Source of the DNA: Ophthalmolycus amberensis
Taxonomy: Eukaryota > Chordata > Actinopteri > Perciformes > Zoarcidae
Length of the DNA stretch: 64,000 nt
Assembly: GCA_024529925.1 (NCBI GenBank)
Contig: JAFEUB010001026.1
Location: 316,001 to 380,000 of the forward strand
Reading direction: 5' to 3'
The notes below the pieces were generated by a model, which searched no databases, was not told where the DNA came from, and saw only the letters and a program-made list of their open reading frames with translations. Every line of letters starts with the position of its first letter. Position 1 is the stretch's first letter. Position numbers and translations under genes: made by a program. This document shows, piece after piece, positions 45,710 through 57,049 of the stretch.

Positions 45710-46988
45710 CAGGGGCGGACTGGGGGAAAAAAGTGGCCCGGGAGTTACTGTCAGACCGGCCCACTCAATACACGGCGCGTTGCCCACTCAATGCATCGCA
45801 CGTATCGACCAGTCAGTGGCCTACTTGGAAAAATACCCATACACTTAACATTATTTTGGATGATTACAAAGAAATTACATCATATATGTTTTTTTTTATA
45901 ACATTTGGATCCACCAAATTGCCTGGATGGACACATTGAATAAAATGATACTGGCTATTGTAACACTCCAAGGTAGGTATAGTTTGCTAGATGAATATGC
46001 TGAACTCTGGGATAGTATCAGATGGTTATACGCAGTGGCGCTGGTGCACATGTTCTAGGTAGGGCTGTTTTCTATTTCCCTTTAATAACTTGAGGGTTAC
46101 CGTAATAATTCCCTTTAACAGGAAACAATACAATCTAACTAAATTCAGGTTACCTTTAATTCGAGTTTACAACAAACGCAACACACACAATTTGGAAAAA
46201 TTAAATGAAAGAAAACCCCTCGTTGCTGGCAGGATGTGTCGCCTGAAGCGTGGAAGTCCAAACTCTTAGTCTGCTTCACTCAAGAGAGCAATAAGATAAA
46301 AGTGTGGTACCTTAGTTAATGCTGCTGATAAATCGGTATTACATTACTAATCCCCTCCCCCCCCCCAAATAAAATAATAGTAATATGATAAATACAAAAA
46401 AATATCTACATAAAAGGCTGTAGTGATCTAGAATTAATTGTGGAAGGATAACATATAGCAGATATGTCACCATCTATATGTGGCATTCTAAACGTGAAGA
46501 GGCGGGGCTTAGGCGGCTTCTCTGTAGTTCAGATCAGAGACGCTCCGTGAACTACTATCGACCAGAATGCCGGCGCTGAATCGATTTGAGGACGCTGATT
46601 GGCTAAATTGTATTTCACTCATTTATATCTTTAATCAGCATTAAAGCATCATTGGCTAAACTGCTTCATAGACCCGCCTCTTTGGGGCAGATTGCATGCT
46701 GGGTGTGTGATTGTGTGTGTGTGCGTGAAGGGGTGCTGCCGGCTCACAGATGGAAACCATGAGTGTGAATACAGATCGCGAGGAGTAGTATAAATATCAG
46801 TCAGCGATTATGAGCTTTAAGTATTTGAGTAAATTGAACGTGTTCTGTGAAGCACAGAATACAGTCGGGGTCGGCGATCTCAGAGCGAGGGGTGGTTGAT
46901 GATGGAGGTGGTCCGGTATTGGACCGGCCCAAACCCCGTCGGCCGACCGGGGATTCCCCCGGTATCCCCTATGGCCAGTCCGCCCCTG
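45710..46988 (-). mobile_element. hAT element with 8-bp duplication, inside Harbinger
   Basis: A 1279-bp element has termini caggggcggactgg...ccagtccgcccctg and exact flanking tatgacag at 45702-45709 and 46989-46996. Its ends match, inverted, those of the 440-bp element at 37350-37789, so this is a longer family member in the opposite orientation. Internal sequence (45800-46780) is AT-rich with a C11-like run at 46358-46369. I cannot identify a transposase in it. Confidence 0.9.
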
Positions 46989-47469
46989 TATGACAGTGTT
47001 ATTAGTACAGCATACCATTACTGTAGAAAATGATTAAGGTGGACTCATGATAAGAATAGAGAGAATCACACAATTTATTTTCACTGCTTCAATTGATTGA
47101 ATTTCTGATTATGAATAATACATACATACTGATCCGCCCATACACAGATTCGCACACACATATTCAAACTCCTAGTTCTATATGGTAATCTACACATACA
47201 TGTATATACACATATATAGTAGGCTACATGATACATACGCGCATACAGTACATATATCCTCATATTAATTCGTATCAGTTAGATACTCTTTGGGCTTGTT
47301 TTTATCTACTTATTCTGAAAGAGTTGAGATAATTTCGCGATAAGATCTCATTCGATGATGCATTCCATTAAGCTTCCTGCCAGCAGGCACGTTTAAAGAA
47401 ATATAATCTGATTGATTGGGGTGATAAGGCACTTAAAATGAGCCTATACATTTCCCCAACACTTACGCA

Positions 47470-47640
47470 TTTAACTTGTCTGCGATATTTTGCCATGCTT
47501 CTTGTCTAGCCCTCGCAGCGGTGGCGGTGTTAGACTTTGCCGTGATTATGGTCTTGAATTCCTCATATGCGTTCATGATCATCTCCTGCTCGTCAGCGGA
47601 GGAAAAATGAGGCTCTTTTTTTGAGTTTATTTGTCATTGT
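47470..47640 (-). pseudogene. Harbinger Myb/SANT-like protein remnant
   Basis: On the minus strand, FSSADEQEMIMNAYEEFKTI, ITAKSNTATAARARQEAWQN and IADKLNA read in one frame. The ITAKSNT...R...W..IA..LNA pattern is the start of the Myb/SANT-like DNA-binding protein that Harbinger elements encode beside the transposase to help it reach the nucleus and bind the ends. Only the N-terminal third is visible. Confidence 0.7.
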
Positions 47641-47869
47641 ACTGTTGGAAAATCATGGTTTCGGTGATCGACGCTTCCCCTTTTTGAAGTAGGACGGACA
47701 CGCACAATTATCCTGATCCTGATAGTCTGGTTCGAATTAACGAGAGTGTTTGAGCGCAGATCAGCCTTGGAGAAACCGAGATAGCCTGACATCAATCATC
47801 GGGTTAATTTAGGCTGGCTAATAAGACATTTGATCGACTTAGTTGAACCACGTACGAGGAACGGGGCCC

Positions 47870-48417
47870 AGGGTTAGACACACCTGTCAACTTGTGTAAA
47901 CACGAGTCCTGCTGGCTGCAGGACTAACCTCAGCTGCAAAACAAAATTCATCCCCCAAACACATTGTGTGCTGGATAAATCCATTATACTCGGAACCAAA
48001 TATCAGCCTCAAACCAATTATAGTTGGCTGGACGAGCTCCTACTTGTCACAAACCGGGCCAACAAAAAAGGGAGATGCATTCAACGAAGCAGTTTAACAA
48101 ATGATTTATTACTTTTAAAGTAGAAATATCACTTTCAAAGTCTGGTCTGGTCTGAACTTGGTTATTTTGCTACTTTTGTTTTGTGGTGTGAAGCAAAACT
48201 AACTACATTTTGTTTTAGGGAGCCAGGAGCAAACAGCTCAGTTCATCAAGCTGAGGGGGAGAACGACGGACGAACATTCAGCAACCGTAGCTTATATAAA
48301 AAATACAAAGTATGTGCATATGTGTTACTGCAAGTTAATAAACACGTTTGCTGACATTTGATTTCCTCTGCCTTAGGATTGCAAATATCCAGGCTCTTGA
48401 TACTTCAAGATTCATTG
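47870..48417. other. unassigned, LTR-like flank
   Basis: AT-rich sequence with caaatgatttattactttta at about 48097, resembling the polyadenylation part of an inverted LTR. No gene recognised. Confidence 0.3.
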
Positions 48418-48437
48418 ATATATATATATATATATAT

Positions 48438-48479
<42 letters not shown>

Positions 48480-48557
48480 GTATATACACATATATATATA
48501 TATACACATATATATATACACATATATACACATATATATATATACACATATATACAC

Positions 48558-48604
<47 letters not shown>

Positions 48605-48748
48605 CATATATATACACATATAAATATACACATATATATATATATACATATATATACACATATATATACATATATATATATATTTATATACATATATATC
48701 TATATATATGTATATATACATATATATACATATATATATATATATATA
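48418..48748. repeat. (TA)n / ATATAC microsatellite
   Basis: About 330 bp of TA with frequent CA interruptions in near-regular phase. All Tyr/Ile-repeat frames here are artefacts. Confidence 0.98.
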
Positions 48749-49109
48749 GTTCAGTTGTTACACAGGGCCAGTGTTGCTAATGGCCTCAGGTGTTTCCACT
48801 CTGCTGACGACCCTCTGCCACACCCACCTCCAAGGAAAGCAGCCAAACGAACAGGTCAGAGAGGGTCGTCACAATATCCGAAATTAATTTCGGGAATATT
48901 TGATCCCACTGCTCGTGGTGAAGTTTGCTGGAATCAGAACTTGCAGCAAATACAAGCAACAGTGACAGTTCTTTTTTTTACCAGTCTAACTGCATGCTTT
49001 CTTTTCCTGAAGTTCTCGCCTGAACAAACTCACTATAGAACCCTCTTGGTTATTCTTGCATCCAATTCCGAGCATAATATATTCAACTCCTTGGTAGAAA
49101 ACCATGGAC

Positions 49110-49335
49110 TGTATAAACTATAAACGTAGTCTCCATGACGTCACTCATAGGTATCTGAAGAGCCTATGTGAAGGTAAGAGTGGGTGGATCCGGCCGTCAT
49201 CATCTTTGCTTTTCTGGAACCAGATGTGACCTTACATACAACAAGAGGCTGGACCTTGGAAGAGTAAGGCCTGGTGGGGGCAGGTGTCGTTAGCATAACA
49301 AATGCTAAGTTAGCAGGTAATGTAAGCACTAGCTA
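49110..49335 (+). repeat. dispersed fish repeat
   Basis: ggactgtataaactataaac, gtagtctccatgacgtcact, gtatctgaagagcc and gatccggccgtcatcatctt occur in an order I recognise from a common fish repeat. Single copy here. Confidence 0.45.
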
Positions 49336-50050
49336 CCTTGTTTAGCAAGATGGATAATTCACATTAGGAACTGTAATATTAATTGAGATGCTAATTTTAG
49401 CAAAATACACTTGTTTGTAATAAGTGTCTTCTAGTATAACAAGCTATGTTATGGTGAGCGCAGACACGATGATTGGCATTCCTCATCATCCAGACCATCA
49501 TCCTTCGCCTGCACATTGGCCAATACAATGCCCGGCGAAAAATGTACTGCACAGCAAGCCATATTATGTCAGAGATTGCATGATAATTGCTCTCCAAAAG
49601 GCACCAACACCACACACTGCCAAGAGGTCAAGTTCATTGACTAAATTAACTTGATGAGCTTGATCAAGTTGATGAACCAAATGAGCTAGCAGCTGGGATG
49701 GCACCAGCAGCCATGCACTTAATTCTGCACATCTTTAAGTCCTAATTTAATTAAAACGGATGAGTTTTATAAAAATACACCCCCGTGCAGTTGTCATGAA
49801 TGGGGATATTAGCCATAGCTAAGTTGTTGATGGCCATTTAGACAAGGGCATCTATGGGGATTGACTCACATTTGAAGAGGCCATTCGATGAACTGCAGTT
49901 TTTGATACTTTCACATTGGCTTATTTGAGCCCTGGAGGTTGTACCTCGAGAGAAACCTTGACCACATGCAGGCTTTTTGTAGACAGGAGGAAGTAGTGGC
50001 ATTCAACAAATCAAGTCAGAATTTACTGAAATATTTGAATGCTTATAGGG
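49336..50050. other. no feature recognised
   Basis: AT-rich sequence without recognisable genes. Confidence 0.35.
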
Positions 50051-50935
50051 CAGGGGTCTCTAATAGGCGGACCGCGGTCCGGACCCAGACGCCGTTGTAT
50101 CCGGACCCAGGACCCATAACCGATTTTTGACGGAGCGCTTCTATTTTAACCGGCGCAGCTTTTTCAGCCTTTACGGGAGTTGTTCAGCGGTGCAAATCAC
50201 ATCACGTGATGCAGCTCAGCCAATCAAATATGGGCATTCTGACAAGTTTCCTGATTTGAGTGAGATGTACACACATGGGAGAGAAGAGGAAACAACGAAG
50301 AGCAGGAGACGTGAGTCAGAGAAGTTATTTCACATGACGTTCTCCAAAGAGAGAAAAGTGTTCAGAGAGACCAGAGTCTTTAAACAAGAATGAACAGACT
50401 CTTATCGGTGAATTATTCCCACGGACAGTTTAAAACCAGTGTGTCTCACATGTTCAGAGATCGTGACGATTATTAAAAGCGGTAAATGAAGCACCACTAC
50501 GAGACAAAGCACAACTCTTTTGAGCAAACGTACCCACTCACATCTGAAAAGACAGAAAATAAACACAAGAACCCAATATGATCAGCATCCTGACACATCA
50601 ATTCACTGTCCAACAATGATGTTAACAGAGAGAATAGAGCTGAAACAAGTGGTTTAATAACCACAGATAAAGTCCATGCACACACAAATTTATCTTGTTA
50701 GAAAATGAGAAATATATATTATTGTGGCTTTTTTGATTGACATCACTTCACACCTGAATGATCTGAATTTAAAGCTGCAGGACAATTCAGTGAAATACAT
50801 TTTTCTAAAATGAATTACTTCATTTTAAGATGCACATTTTTCAAAAGCTTTCTGTTAATCCAGCCCTTATTTTACTTGAAATGAGAAGAACATTTATTTA
50901 TGTATTTCTATGTATTATTTATAATCCATCCAGTT
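50051..50935 (+). mobile_element. hAT/ZBED-type element, 5' part
   Basis: Starts caggggtctctaataggcgg, a hAT-type terminus, and runs through a decayed BED-finger region into non-coding sequence shared with 2895-3330 and 36745-36905. At 50935 it abuts the 3'-truncated end of the minus-strand LINE. The terminal aatacccctg seen in other copies is absent here. Confidence 0.75.
50190..50560 (+). pseudogene. ZBED-type hAT transposase N-terminal remnant
   Basis: Readable blocks include YGHSDKFPDLSEMYTHGREE, ERKVFRETRVFKQE, a TGA stop, IIPTDSLKPVCLTCSEIVTI and, after a frameshift, HHYETKHNSFEQTYPLTSE. The Cys-x2-Cys and His-x4-His spacing with these surrounding residues is the BED-like zinc finger of ZBED5/GTF2IRD2-type hAT transposases. 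Two stops and one shift break the frame and the catalytic region is absent. Confidence 0.72.
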
Positions 50936-51903
50936 AAGTTGGCATCTGCCATTAAGTTGGCAAGATAAGCAGTTCTAGCTTCCTTTACTCCAGCATTGAA
51001 AGAAACTCTGAGGTCTTTGAGATATGAGCGATGCACTTCTAGCCCAGTGGCTTTCCAGAGCCGCTCTGTCCTGCGACACTTCCGTCTCAAGCTGCAGACA
51101 GCATCTGTCATCCACGGAGAAGTGTTGTAGGCAGCCCTGGTCCTTTCCTTAAGAGGTGCAACTTTATCCAGCAAAGTGGTGCAATGTTCATTAAAAGACT
51201 GTATTAAGAGTTCAACATCATTGAGATTTGTGTTAATATCACAGCAGAAGTGCATAGAGAACTGATCAGCTGTACTCTGAGTAATAATGCGGGAGTGGAA
51301 TGTTTGTTTCAGACACAAGGGGTCAGCATTGACAGAAAGATCGAAGAAAATACATTTATGGTCACTGATCAATAGGTCCTCACAACAGGTATTATCAATA
51401 TCAAGACCCAGAGAGAACACAAGGTCCAAGGTGTGACCACCCCTGTGAGTGGCGCCAGAAACATGTTGCGTGAAATTAAAAGATTCAGTAACATTGAGAA
51501 ACTCAGTGGCACTGCAGTCTGTGGTATCATTGATATGCAGATTAAAATCACCAACCAGAAGCACTTTGTCTAACTTGATAATAGAGGTCAGAAAGTCTGT
51601 GAACTCTGATAAAAACTGACCTGCAGGACCTGGAGGTCGGTAAATTAAAAAACAGAAAAACGGCTTTAGCCGACCAACTTTAGTCAGCTGTAGTTCAAAA
51701 GTAGCATAGAAGTCTGTGCTCCCCAATTGGCAGGAAAACTGATTCTTCCAGACCACGGCGAGACCTCCACCGTGGCCTGTCAAACGCGGTGTCCCAACAA
51801 AAGAACAGTCCACAGGGCAGAGTTCATTGAAATGGATGCATTCCTTATTCCGTTGCCAGGTCTCAGTCAGAAATAAAAAAGCCAAATTATGACTTCTGAA
51901 CAA
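50936..51903 (-). CDS. LINE ORF2 endonuclease domain, C-terminally cut
   Basis: An open frame of about 320 codons. It starts FRSHNLAFLFLTETW (catalytic Glu at about residue 14), then GHGGGLAVVWKN, VGDFNLHIND (about 117-126), GGHTLDLVFSLGL and LLISDHKCIFF, the complete APE-type endonuclease set. A linker with AAYNTSPWMTDAVCSLRRKC follows. After MADANL the frame reads about ten residues into the adjoining hAT repeat and stops at 50908. The beginning of the domain (NVRSL block) is lost by a deletion near 51905, so the start codon given is not the original. The nuclease would nick target DNA; without the RT the element is defective. Confidence 0.85.
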
Positions 51904-52032
51904 GTCAGACCCTCCATGCCACCAGGGGGAGCTAGTGTTGCTTGTAGGGGATGAATGCGGCTGATGAATGATTGTAGAGGAGTGACAGAGGACAGGGGAT
52001 CCAGGATCATGTGTGCCAGGTGTAAACAGTCA

Positions 52033-52475
52033 ATCATGTGAATAGGAGTGAACAGCATGCTGTAAATTAGCCGCTAGCAGGCGGCTACCCAGTTTGCTAA
52101 AATGAATACCATCGTTCTTAAAAGCGGAAGAGCGGTCCCAAAACAAATTGTCAATGAAGCTCATGTTGTTGGTCCTGCAGGCGGCCTGGAGCCAAGTGTG
52201 GAGGCTGAAGACTCTGCTGAACCGCTGTGATCCACGGCCGAGTGTTGGAGTTGGACCACTGATAAAAGCAGGCAGTCCACAGCTGTTTAAAAGGTGTAAA
52301 AGATTTGTAAAATCAATCTTGGTCAACTCAGACTGGTGGAGGGCTGTATCGTTGATTCCCACATGAACGATAATTCGCCGAATGGTAGACGGGAGGGCGT
52401 GCAGCAGGCCAGGCAGTTTCAGCAGGATGTCTTGAGCCGTTGCTCCGGGGAAACAGTGTGTCTAAGGACGAGGCG
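52033..52475 (-). pseudogene. LINE ORF1, SGNH-esterase domain
   Basis: On the minus strand, HCFPGATAQDILLKLPGLLH leads to RRIIVHVGINDTALHQSELT, CGLPAFISGPTPTLGRGSQR, FSRVFSLHTWLQAACRTNN, FIDNLFWDRSSAFKNDGIH and FSKLGSRLLAANLQ. The GxND block and the C-terminal DGIH pair fit an SGNH-hydrolase fold as carried by CR1/L2 ORF1 proteins, thought to help handle element RNA or lipids. A TAG codon lies just upstream of HCFPG (about 52463), disconnecting it from the N-terminal part. Confidence 0.78.
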
Positions 52476-52760
52476 GCAACACTGTGCGTGTAATACGCAT
52501 GGCTGGAGGCGAGGATTTAACCAGTGGTGGCGGAGTGGATGAGCAAGGACTGAGAGAACGGGGGACCGAAGCTCGCCGCGGTGCTGGTGTAAAGCACGGT
52601 ATGGAGCGGCATGTCCTGGGGCGAGAGGAGTGCTCAGTAATGACTGGCGTAGGGATGTCGGGGGACCCGGGGCTGTGGGTCCCTTGAGGCGGCAGCTGGG
52701 ATGGTGTAGGAAGCTGGGAGTCCCTAGCCAGAGGAGGGAAGTCGTGTAGTCATATCCATT

Positions 52761-53258
52761 CTACAGCTGGACATCGAAGTTATGGGGTGTAGGAGAGGGA
52801 TGTCTCCCTATCCGGCTGCTGCGAGCACAGACCAGGGTCCAGGGCTCGTGATGTGATGGATTGGAGCTGACCAGGGCTTTAGGCTTAGCTCCGAGCCGTA
52901 GCCAAGAAGCCTCAGGAGCTGTGACCGGAGGAGGGTCCGTGGCAGCAGGACTGGAAGCGATGGAATCATACACACGGTCGCTGGCTGTGTCGGTTTGTGC
53001 TGGACCGAAGATGATGGTGTCCATGAGGTTCTCGGCATACTGGATCCTGTAGAGCGTGGATATTCTTCCTTCCAGCTCTGTGATTTTATCAACCAGGCGG
53101 GCGCAGCTGACACAGTCAGATGGAGAGGTGAATGGAGCCATAGCAGATCTGGTGGACAATTGGGCTCCAGTCCATAGTCCACAGCCTTGTCCAGGTATTT
53201 GCAAAGCTGGAAGCTGATTCACAGACGGTCCCGTTTTCAGTTTGACATGTGTAGACAC
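52761..53258 (-). pseudogene. LINE ORF1 N-terminal part
   Basis: An open 165-codon frame with a short predicted coiled-coil-like stretch (CARLVDKITELEGRISTLYR) after FTSPSDCVSCARL, then a Pro/Ser-rich region and EPWTLVCARSSRIGRHPSPT. This matches the layout of CR1/L2 ORF1 proteins, in which a Cys-bearing coiled region precedes the esterase. It is separated from the esterase frame by stops and shifts between 52475 and 52761. Confidence 0.6.
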
Positions 53259-53520
53259 TCTATATCTGTGGTCTCCGTAGCGTTAGCTAGCTTCAGAGCC
53301 CAGGGCTAACAAACGAGCTGGTAGTAGCCCAGCAGCCTAACCGATCTGGGGAACGCAAAAACCTAAGAGGTCTAGTACGTGTTGGCTGACATCGTACTAC
53401 TAGTTCAATTGACACAGATCAGAACAGCTAGGATCTCAAAAGTATAAGGCAAAAAATGTGGCCGAGACTGAAAAAATGCCAATTTGTGAAAAAGGGTGAG
53501 CGAAGAAACAGACACGACGC

Positions 53521-55649
53521 CACAGAACGCTCACAGAAATGAGCGGGGAAACAGGTGTACAACACATACAACACATACAACCCACAGCTGAGGCCATTAT
53601 GACTATGGACTCTTTGTCTGGTTTCCTGTATTCCTTACATTGTCAATACGTCATGCTACAAAGGAACATGTGGACATGCAAGTATTGTTGTGAGACAGAA
53701 TGGAAACAATCTGGCTACTGTCCACTCATGACAACAACAACAGCCATCTTCTGAGCTCAGATTTCCCCCTGCCAGCTAATTACAAGCACCTAAATAGGAA
53801 ACAGGTGCCATTGCATGTTACACGAGAAATTATTCTAAAGACTGGTCACAAGATGGCTACAGTACAGCGGAATCTTGATCCGGTCCTGTGTAAAAATATG
53901 TGCTCTTCAGGTGACTGGTGATGGTGACTTCAAACCTTGTTCAGCATTCCTGTACTACAATTATATTATTCATCAGCTAACACATAAAAAGATACTGTAG
54001 ATCTGGGATAAGCTAATATCGGCCGGTTTATCAGTCTAGCTCTATCATCATCACTCTCGTCTAGAAGAAGGCCAGTTTCACCACAGTTGAACAGAGTACA
54101 CTCTCTTCCAGCAAGTCAGTTCGTGTTGCAGATTTCTTCCTCACATTTGGTAATTTGTTTCTTTCTCATTTACAGCCATTAACTAGTCCAGCATGGATAC
54201 ACAGTACACAGCCTGACTGGCTGGAGTTCAGCACACTGCTATGCACCCTGAGCTCGAAAATGTCATAAACTGCACCACACAGGGAGGTCAAGCTTCGTGC
54301 TTCTTCTTGTTCCAGCTCTAACTTCCACACACAAACGCACGTTTTCACAGTTTTTCCTTTCACAACATTTTTTCCCTTTGATACGATTCGGGGTCAGGCC
54401 CCCTGTTGCTATTAAGACCCTATAAAGCAGTGGTGCTGGTGCCAGTTTGGCACGCCATATCCCCCTGAAACCAAAGCCTGAGCGCTGCAGCCTCGGTTAG
54501 CATGATGCGGGCTTGTGCAACAAATAATTATGCAAACCAGGCTGTTTACCTTGGATTACAATCAATATCTGGGTGCCCTGTGAGATTTGTATGAAAGCGA
54601 GCGGCAGCAGGCTGCTTTACCCTGTGAAGTGGGCAACGGCTGTGTGGAACAGCACACAGGACTGTGAGCACCAGATAAAATATGAATTATAGATATCCAG
54701 CCCCAGGGCTAAACGTGCAGGTGGGTGGAGTGGGGAAGCGGGGGGAAGCCAGTGCATGTCTTGAGTAATAACTCTCAGTGGTAGTGCTCAAAAAGGTTAA
54801 AAGGTGGGCCTATGTGTAGAAAGCAGATAAATTACAGGATGTATTTTAGAGGTTAGAGGGAGAGATGCAGGCGCATGGCTCCTTTATCATGCTGTGAATT
54901 ATAAACTAAATTGTTCAAGAGACTGTTAAAAGATGTGTCAGGGACAAGGATTTTATCCGGTAGAACAGAATTACAATTAGGAGCTGCTCAACTTCAAACA
55001 CATCGCAATACCTCCAGAGAGTGATGGGCATGTAATTCCAACACTGCGTTAGATGTGCTGGCTCCAACTCTGGGGCTGCAGCTGTGCAAAAGTTGTTAAA
55101 TGTATACCAGCTATTAGAATGACATGACTTTCAGTGAGCTCTGCACAGGATGGTGCAGTTCAAATTCCCAGGTGAGCCTCCATACCTCCTTTACGAGTCT
55201 TTGATTTTTCAGCAGCCGCATATAATAGACGTCAATTTAGTAAAAGCCTCCGTACTGACTTGTTACAATAGCAGTATCATATTTTATATAATAATACTTA
55301 AGATTACTGTTGTTATATTGTTAATAGTGTTGTTTATGAGAGTATCTTTTCTATTATAATTATAATGAACTCATTTCATTGGAAGGGTTATGACTAAGTA
55401 GCACATGTTGATCTATATTTACAGAATAACACAAGCTAGCTTAAACAGCATCTTTATTGCAGGATATATACCAATAGAACAAAAATGATATCAGTTTGAC
55501 CTTTATATCCATTTCTTAATATGTGAAAGACAGAAAAACATGTGTAAAAGTGTGTGCCGTGGTATTTTCATTAGCACAAAGCATGTGCATTGGAACCTAT
55601 TCTAAATAGCGGTGCTGCCCAGGCAACGCATCCTCACATATCGGTTAAA
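53521..55649. other. no gene recognised
   Basis: Unique-looking sequence. Short frames on both strands lack known motifs. No repeat recognised. Confidence 0.4.
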
Positions 55650-55905
55650 TATATATATTTTTTTTTCCTACGAATGAACACCAACACGAACAATCAGTGC
55701 ATCAACAAAACCACGTGGTTAAGTTTGGGGAAAGATTGTGGTTTGGGCTAAAATATGTACGAACATGACATTACTAAAGTAAGAAAGTTACATAAATATG
55801 TCAAGGTTTCACACGGGACATAAACAGCAGTCGCCTGTGTTTTCAGACCCACTAATCCACCTCGACCTTCTCCCAATGCAGACTCTCGACACTACATCAC
55901 CTGTC
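55650..55905 (-). repeat. SINE-like dispersed repeat, inverted copy
   Basis: ccacgtggttaagtttgggg and ggtttcacacgggacataaa are the complement of blocks at 5905-6215 and 32505-32600. Confidence 0.55.
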
Positions 55906-55989
55906 CTAGCTGTGTACATATGAATTGGTTACGTAGGTTACATAACAATTATTTTTTGCATTACTTTTCATAGGTATAGCTACACTATT

Positions 55990-56220
55990 AGGGGCGACAG
56001 TGGCGTACTGGGTTAAGAGGTCGTCTGGGAACCAGAAGGTCAACGGTTCGATCCCCGACTGGGACGTGTCACGTTTCGAAGTGTACCTGAGCAATACACT
56101 GAACCCCCGGCTCCCCGGGCGCCTGCCATTGGCAGCCCACTGCTCCCTATATACAGGGAGGGTCAAATGCAGAGAAAAATTTCCCCCTTAAAGGGATCAA
56201 GATAGTATAAATTCTATTCT
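55990..56220 (+). mobile_element. tRNA-derived SINE
   Basis: The first 80 bp resemble a tRNA: an A-box-like cagtggcgtactgggttaag and a B box, ggttcgatccc, at about 56046-56056, 40-50 bp apart. A tRNA-unrelated body follows, then a 3' end with aaatttcccccttaaaggga and an attctattct tail. RNA polymerase III would transcribe such a unit from the internal boxes and a partner LINE would mobilise it. It is not a functional tRNA, since it lacks a foldable anticodon arm and acceptor stem. Target duplication not resolved. Confidence 0.78.
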
Positions 56221-57049
56221 ATGAGAACAGCCCAGAATATGTGCATTTGTGTAAAAGCTAACATGCACATAGATTTTAATGTTTAGAATAAACAAATGAC
56301 ACAAAGACCTAGAATGTATCATTTCAAAATGACTGCCATTTCAGTATCAAAAAAATAATGTATCCATTTTTGCATCTCAAAGCTACTACAAGGAAATTTC
56401 ATTTTGTGTTGAATTTGATGGTCCGTGTGGACAAAAGTGGTAGTGCTGTACTTCAGCAGGGTCTGACAATCTGCTCCTCACAATCCTGGTTCTCCCGTGC
56501 CTACTTTTCCTCCAACAACACGCTCTAGGTCTCCAGCAGTGTGGTGTCGGCTGCCAGCAGGTCGAACGAGGCCGCAAAGCCGGATCTTGGTCTGTCTTAT
56601 GTCACTGCCGGAGTTTCTGGTGAACCTAGTTGATATCATCTGATTTCACCAGAATCAGACCAGATGACACCGATGACAAGCATTAATAATAACAATATAG
56701 AAATAGACAATCTTTTTTCTGATGGTCTAGTTTTCTTAAGAAGGTCACATAGAGACATCAGGATAACATTGACACTGTTTAAGAACCAGTTAAAAGTACC
56801 TCACAGTAACTTTAAGCACCAATTTTTACTCGCCACTTTAATACAAATAAAACCCACAATACTTAATTGTCTTTCACTGTCCTCTCCTCACTCTGTTTTC
56901 TTTGTGGATTTGAACCACCGCATCCATACAGCATGTCATTGTATTCCCTTTATCACCATACATTTGCATGTTACCTTTCCTGCAACCTCTCCATCTTGAA
57001 TTTAAATATTCATCTAACATCAACAGTGTGCTTACAGTATTTCAATCAG
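56221..57049. other. no gene recognised
   Basis: AT-rich sequence with a short frame at 56664-56999 of no evident coding quality. Confidence 0.35.

Larger units (their letters stand above)
44866..47869 (+). mobile_element. PIF/Harbinger transposon, interrupted by a hAT
   Basis: The terminal inverted repeats gggccccgttcctcgtacgt (left, from 44866) and the complement at the right end (to 47869) agree over about 22 bp. Inside are a HARBI1-like transposase remnant (plus, 45230-45600) and a Myb/SANT-like second gene remnant (minus, 47470-47640), the two-gene convergent layout known for Harbinger elements. The hAT at 45710-46988 was inserted later. Without it the element is about 1.7 kb, shorter than an intact one. 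I could not identify a clean 3-bp target duplication. Confidence 0.82.
50936..53520 (-). mobile_element. L2-like LINE, minus strand, lacking RT
   Basis: Minus-strand order: 5' UTR (to about 53260), ORF1 N-terminal part, ORF1 SGNH-esterase part, ORF2 endonuclease, then an abrupt end at 50936 against a hAT fragment. No reverse transcriptase is present. The ORF1 esterase is characteristic of CR1/L2-type LINEs. The 5' limit near 53520 is approximate. Confidence 0.82.

Noticed and set aside
48335..48780. Tyr/Ile-rich frames on both strands
   Set aside because: Translation of a (TA)n/(CA) microsatellite.
55990..56080. Possible tRNA gene (good B box, A-box-like sequence)
   Set aside because: No acceptor-stem complementarity or proper anticodon arm, and it continues into a SINE body and tail. 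Called a tRNA-derived SINE instead.
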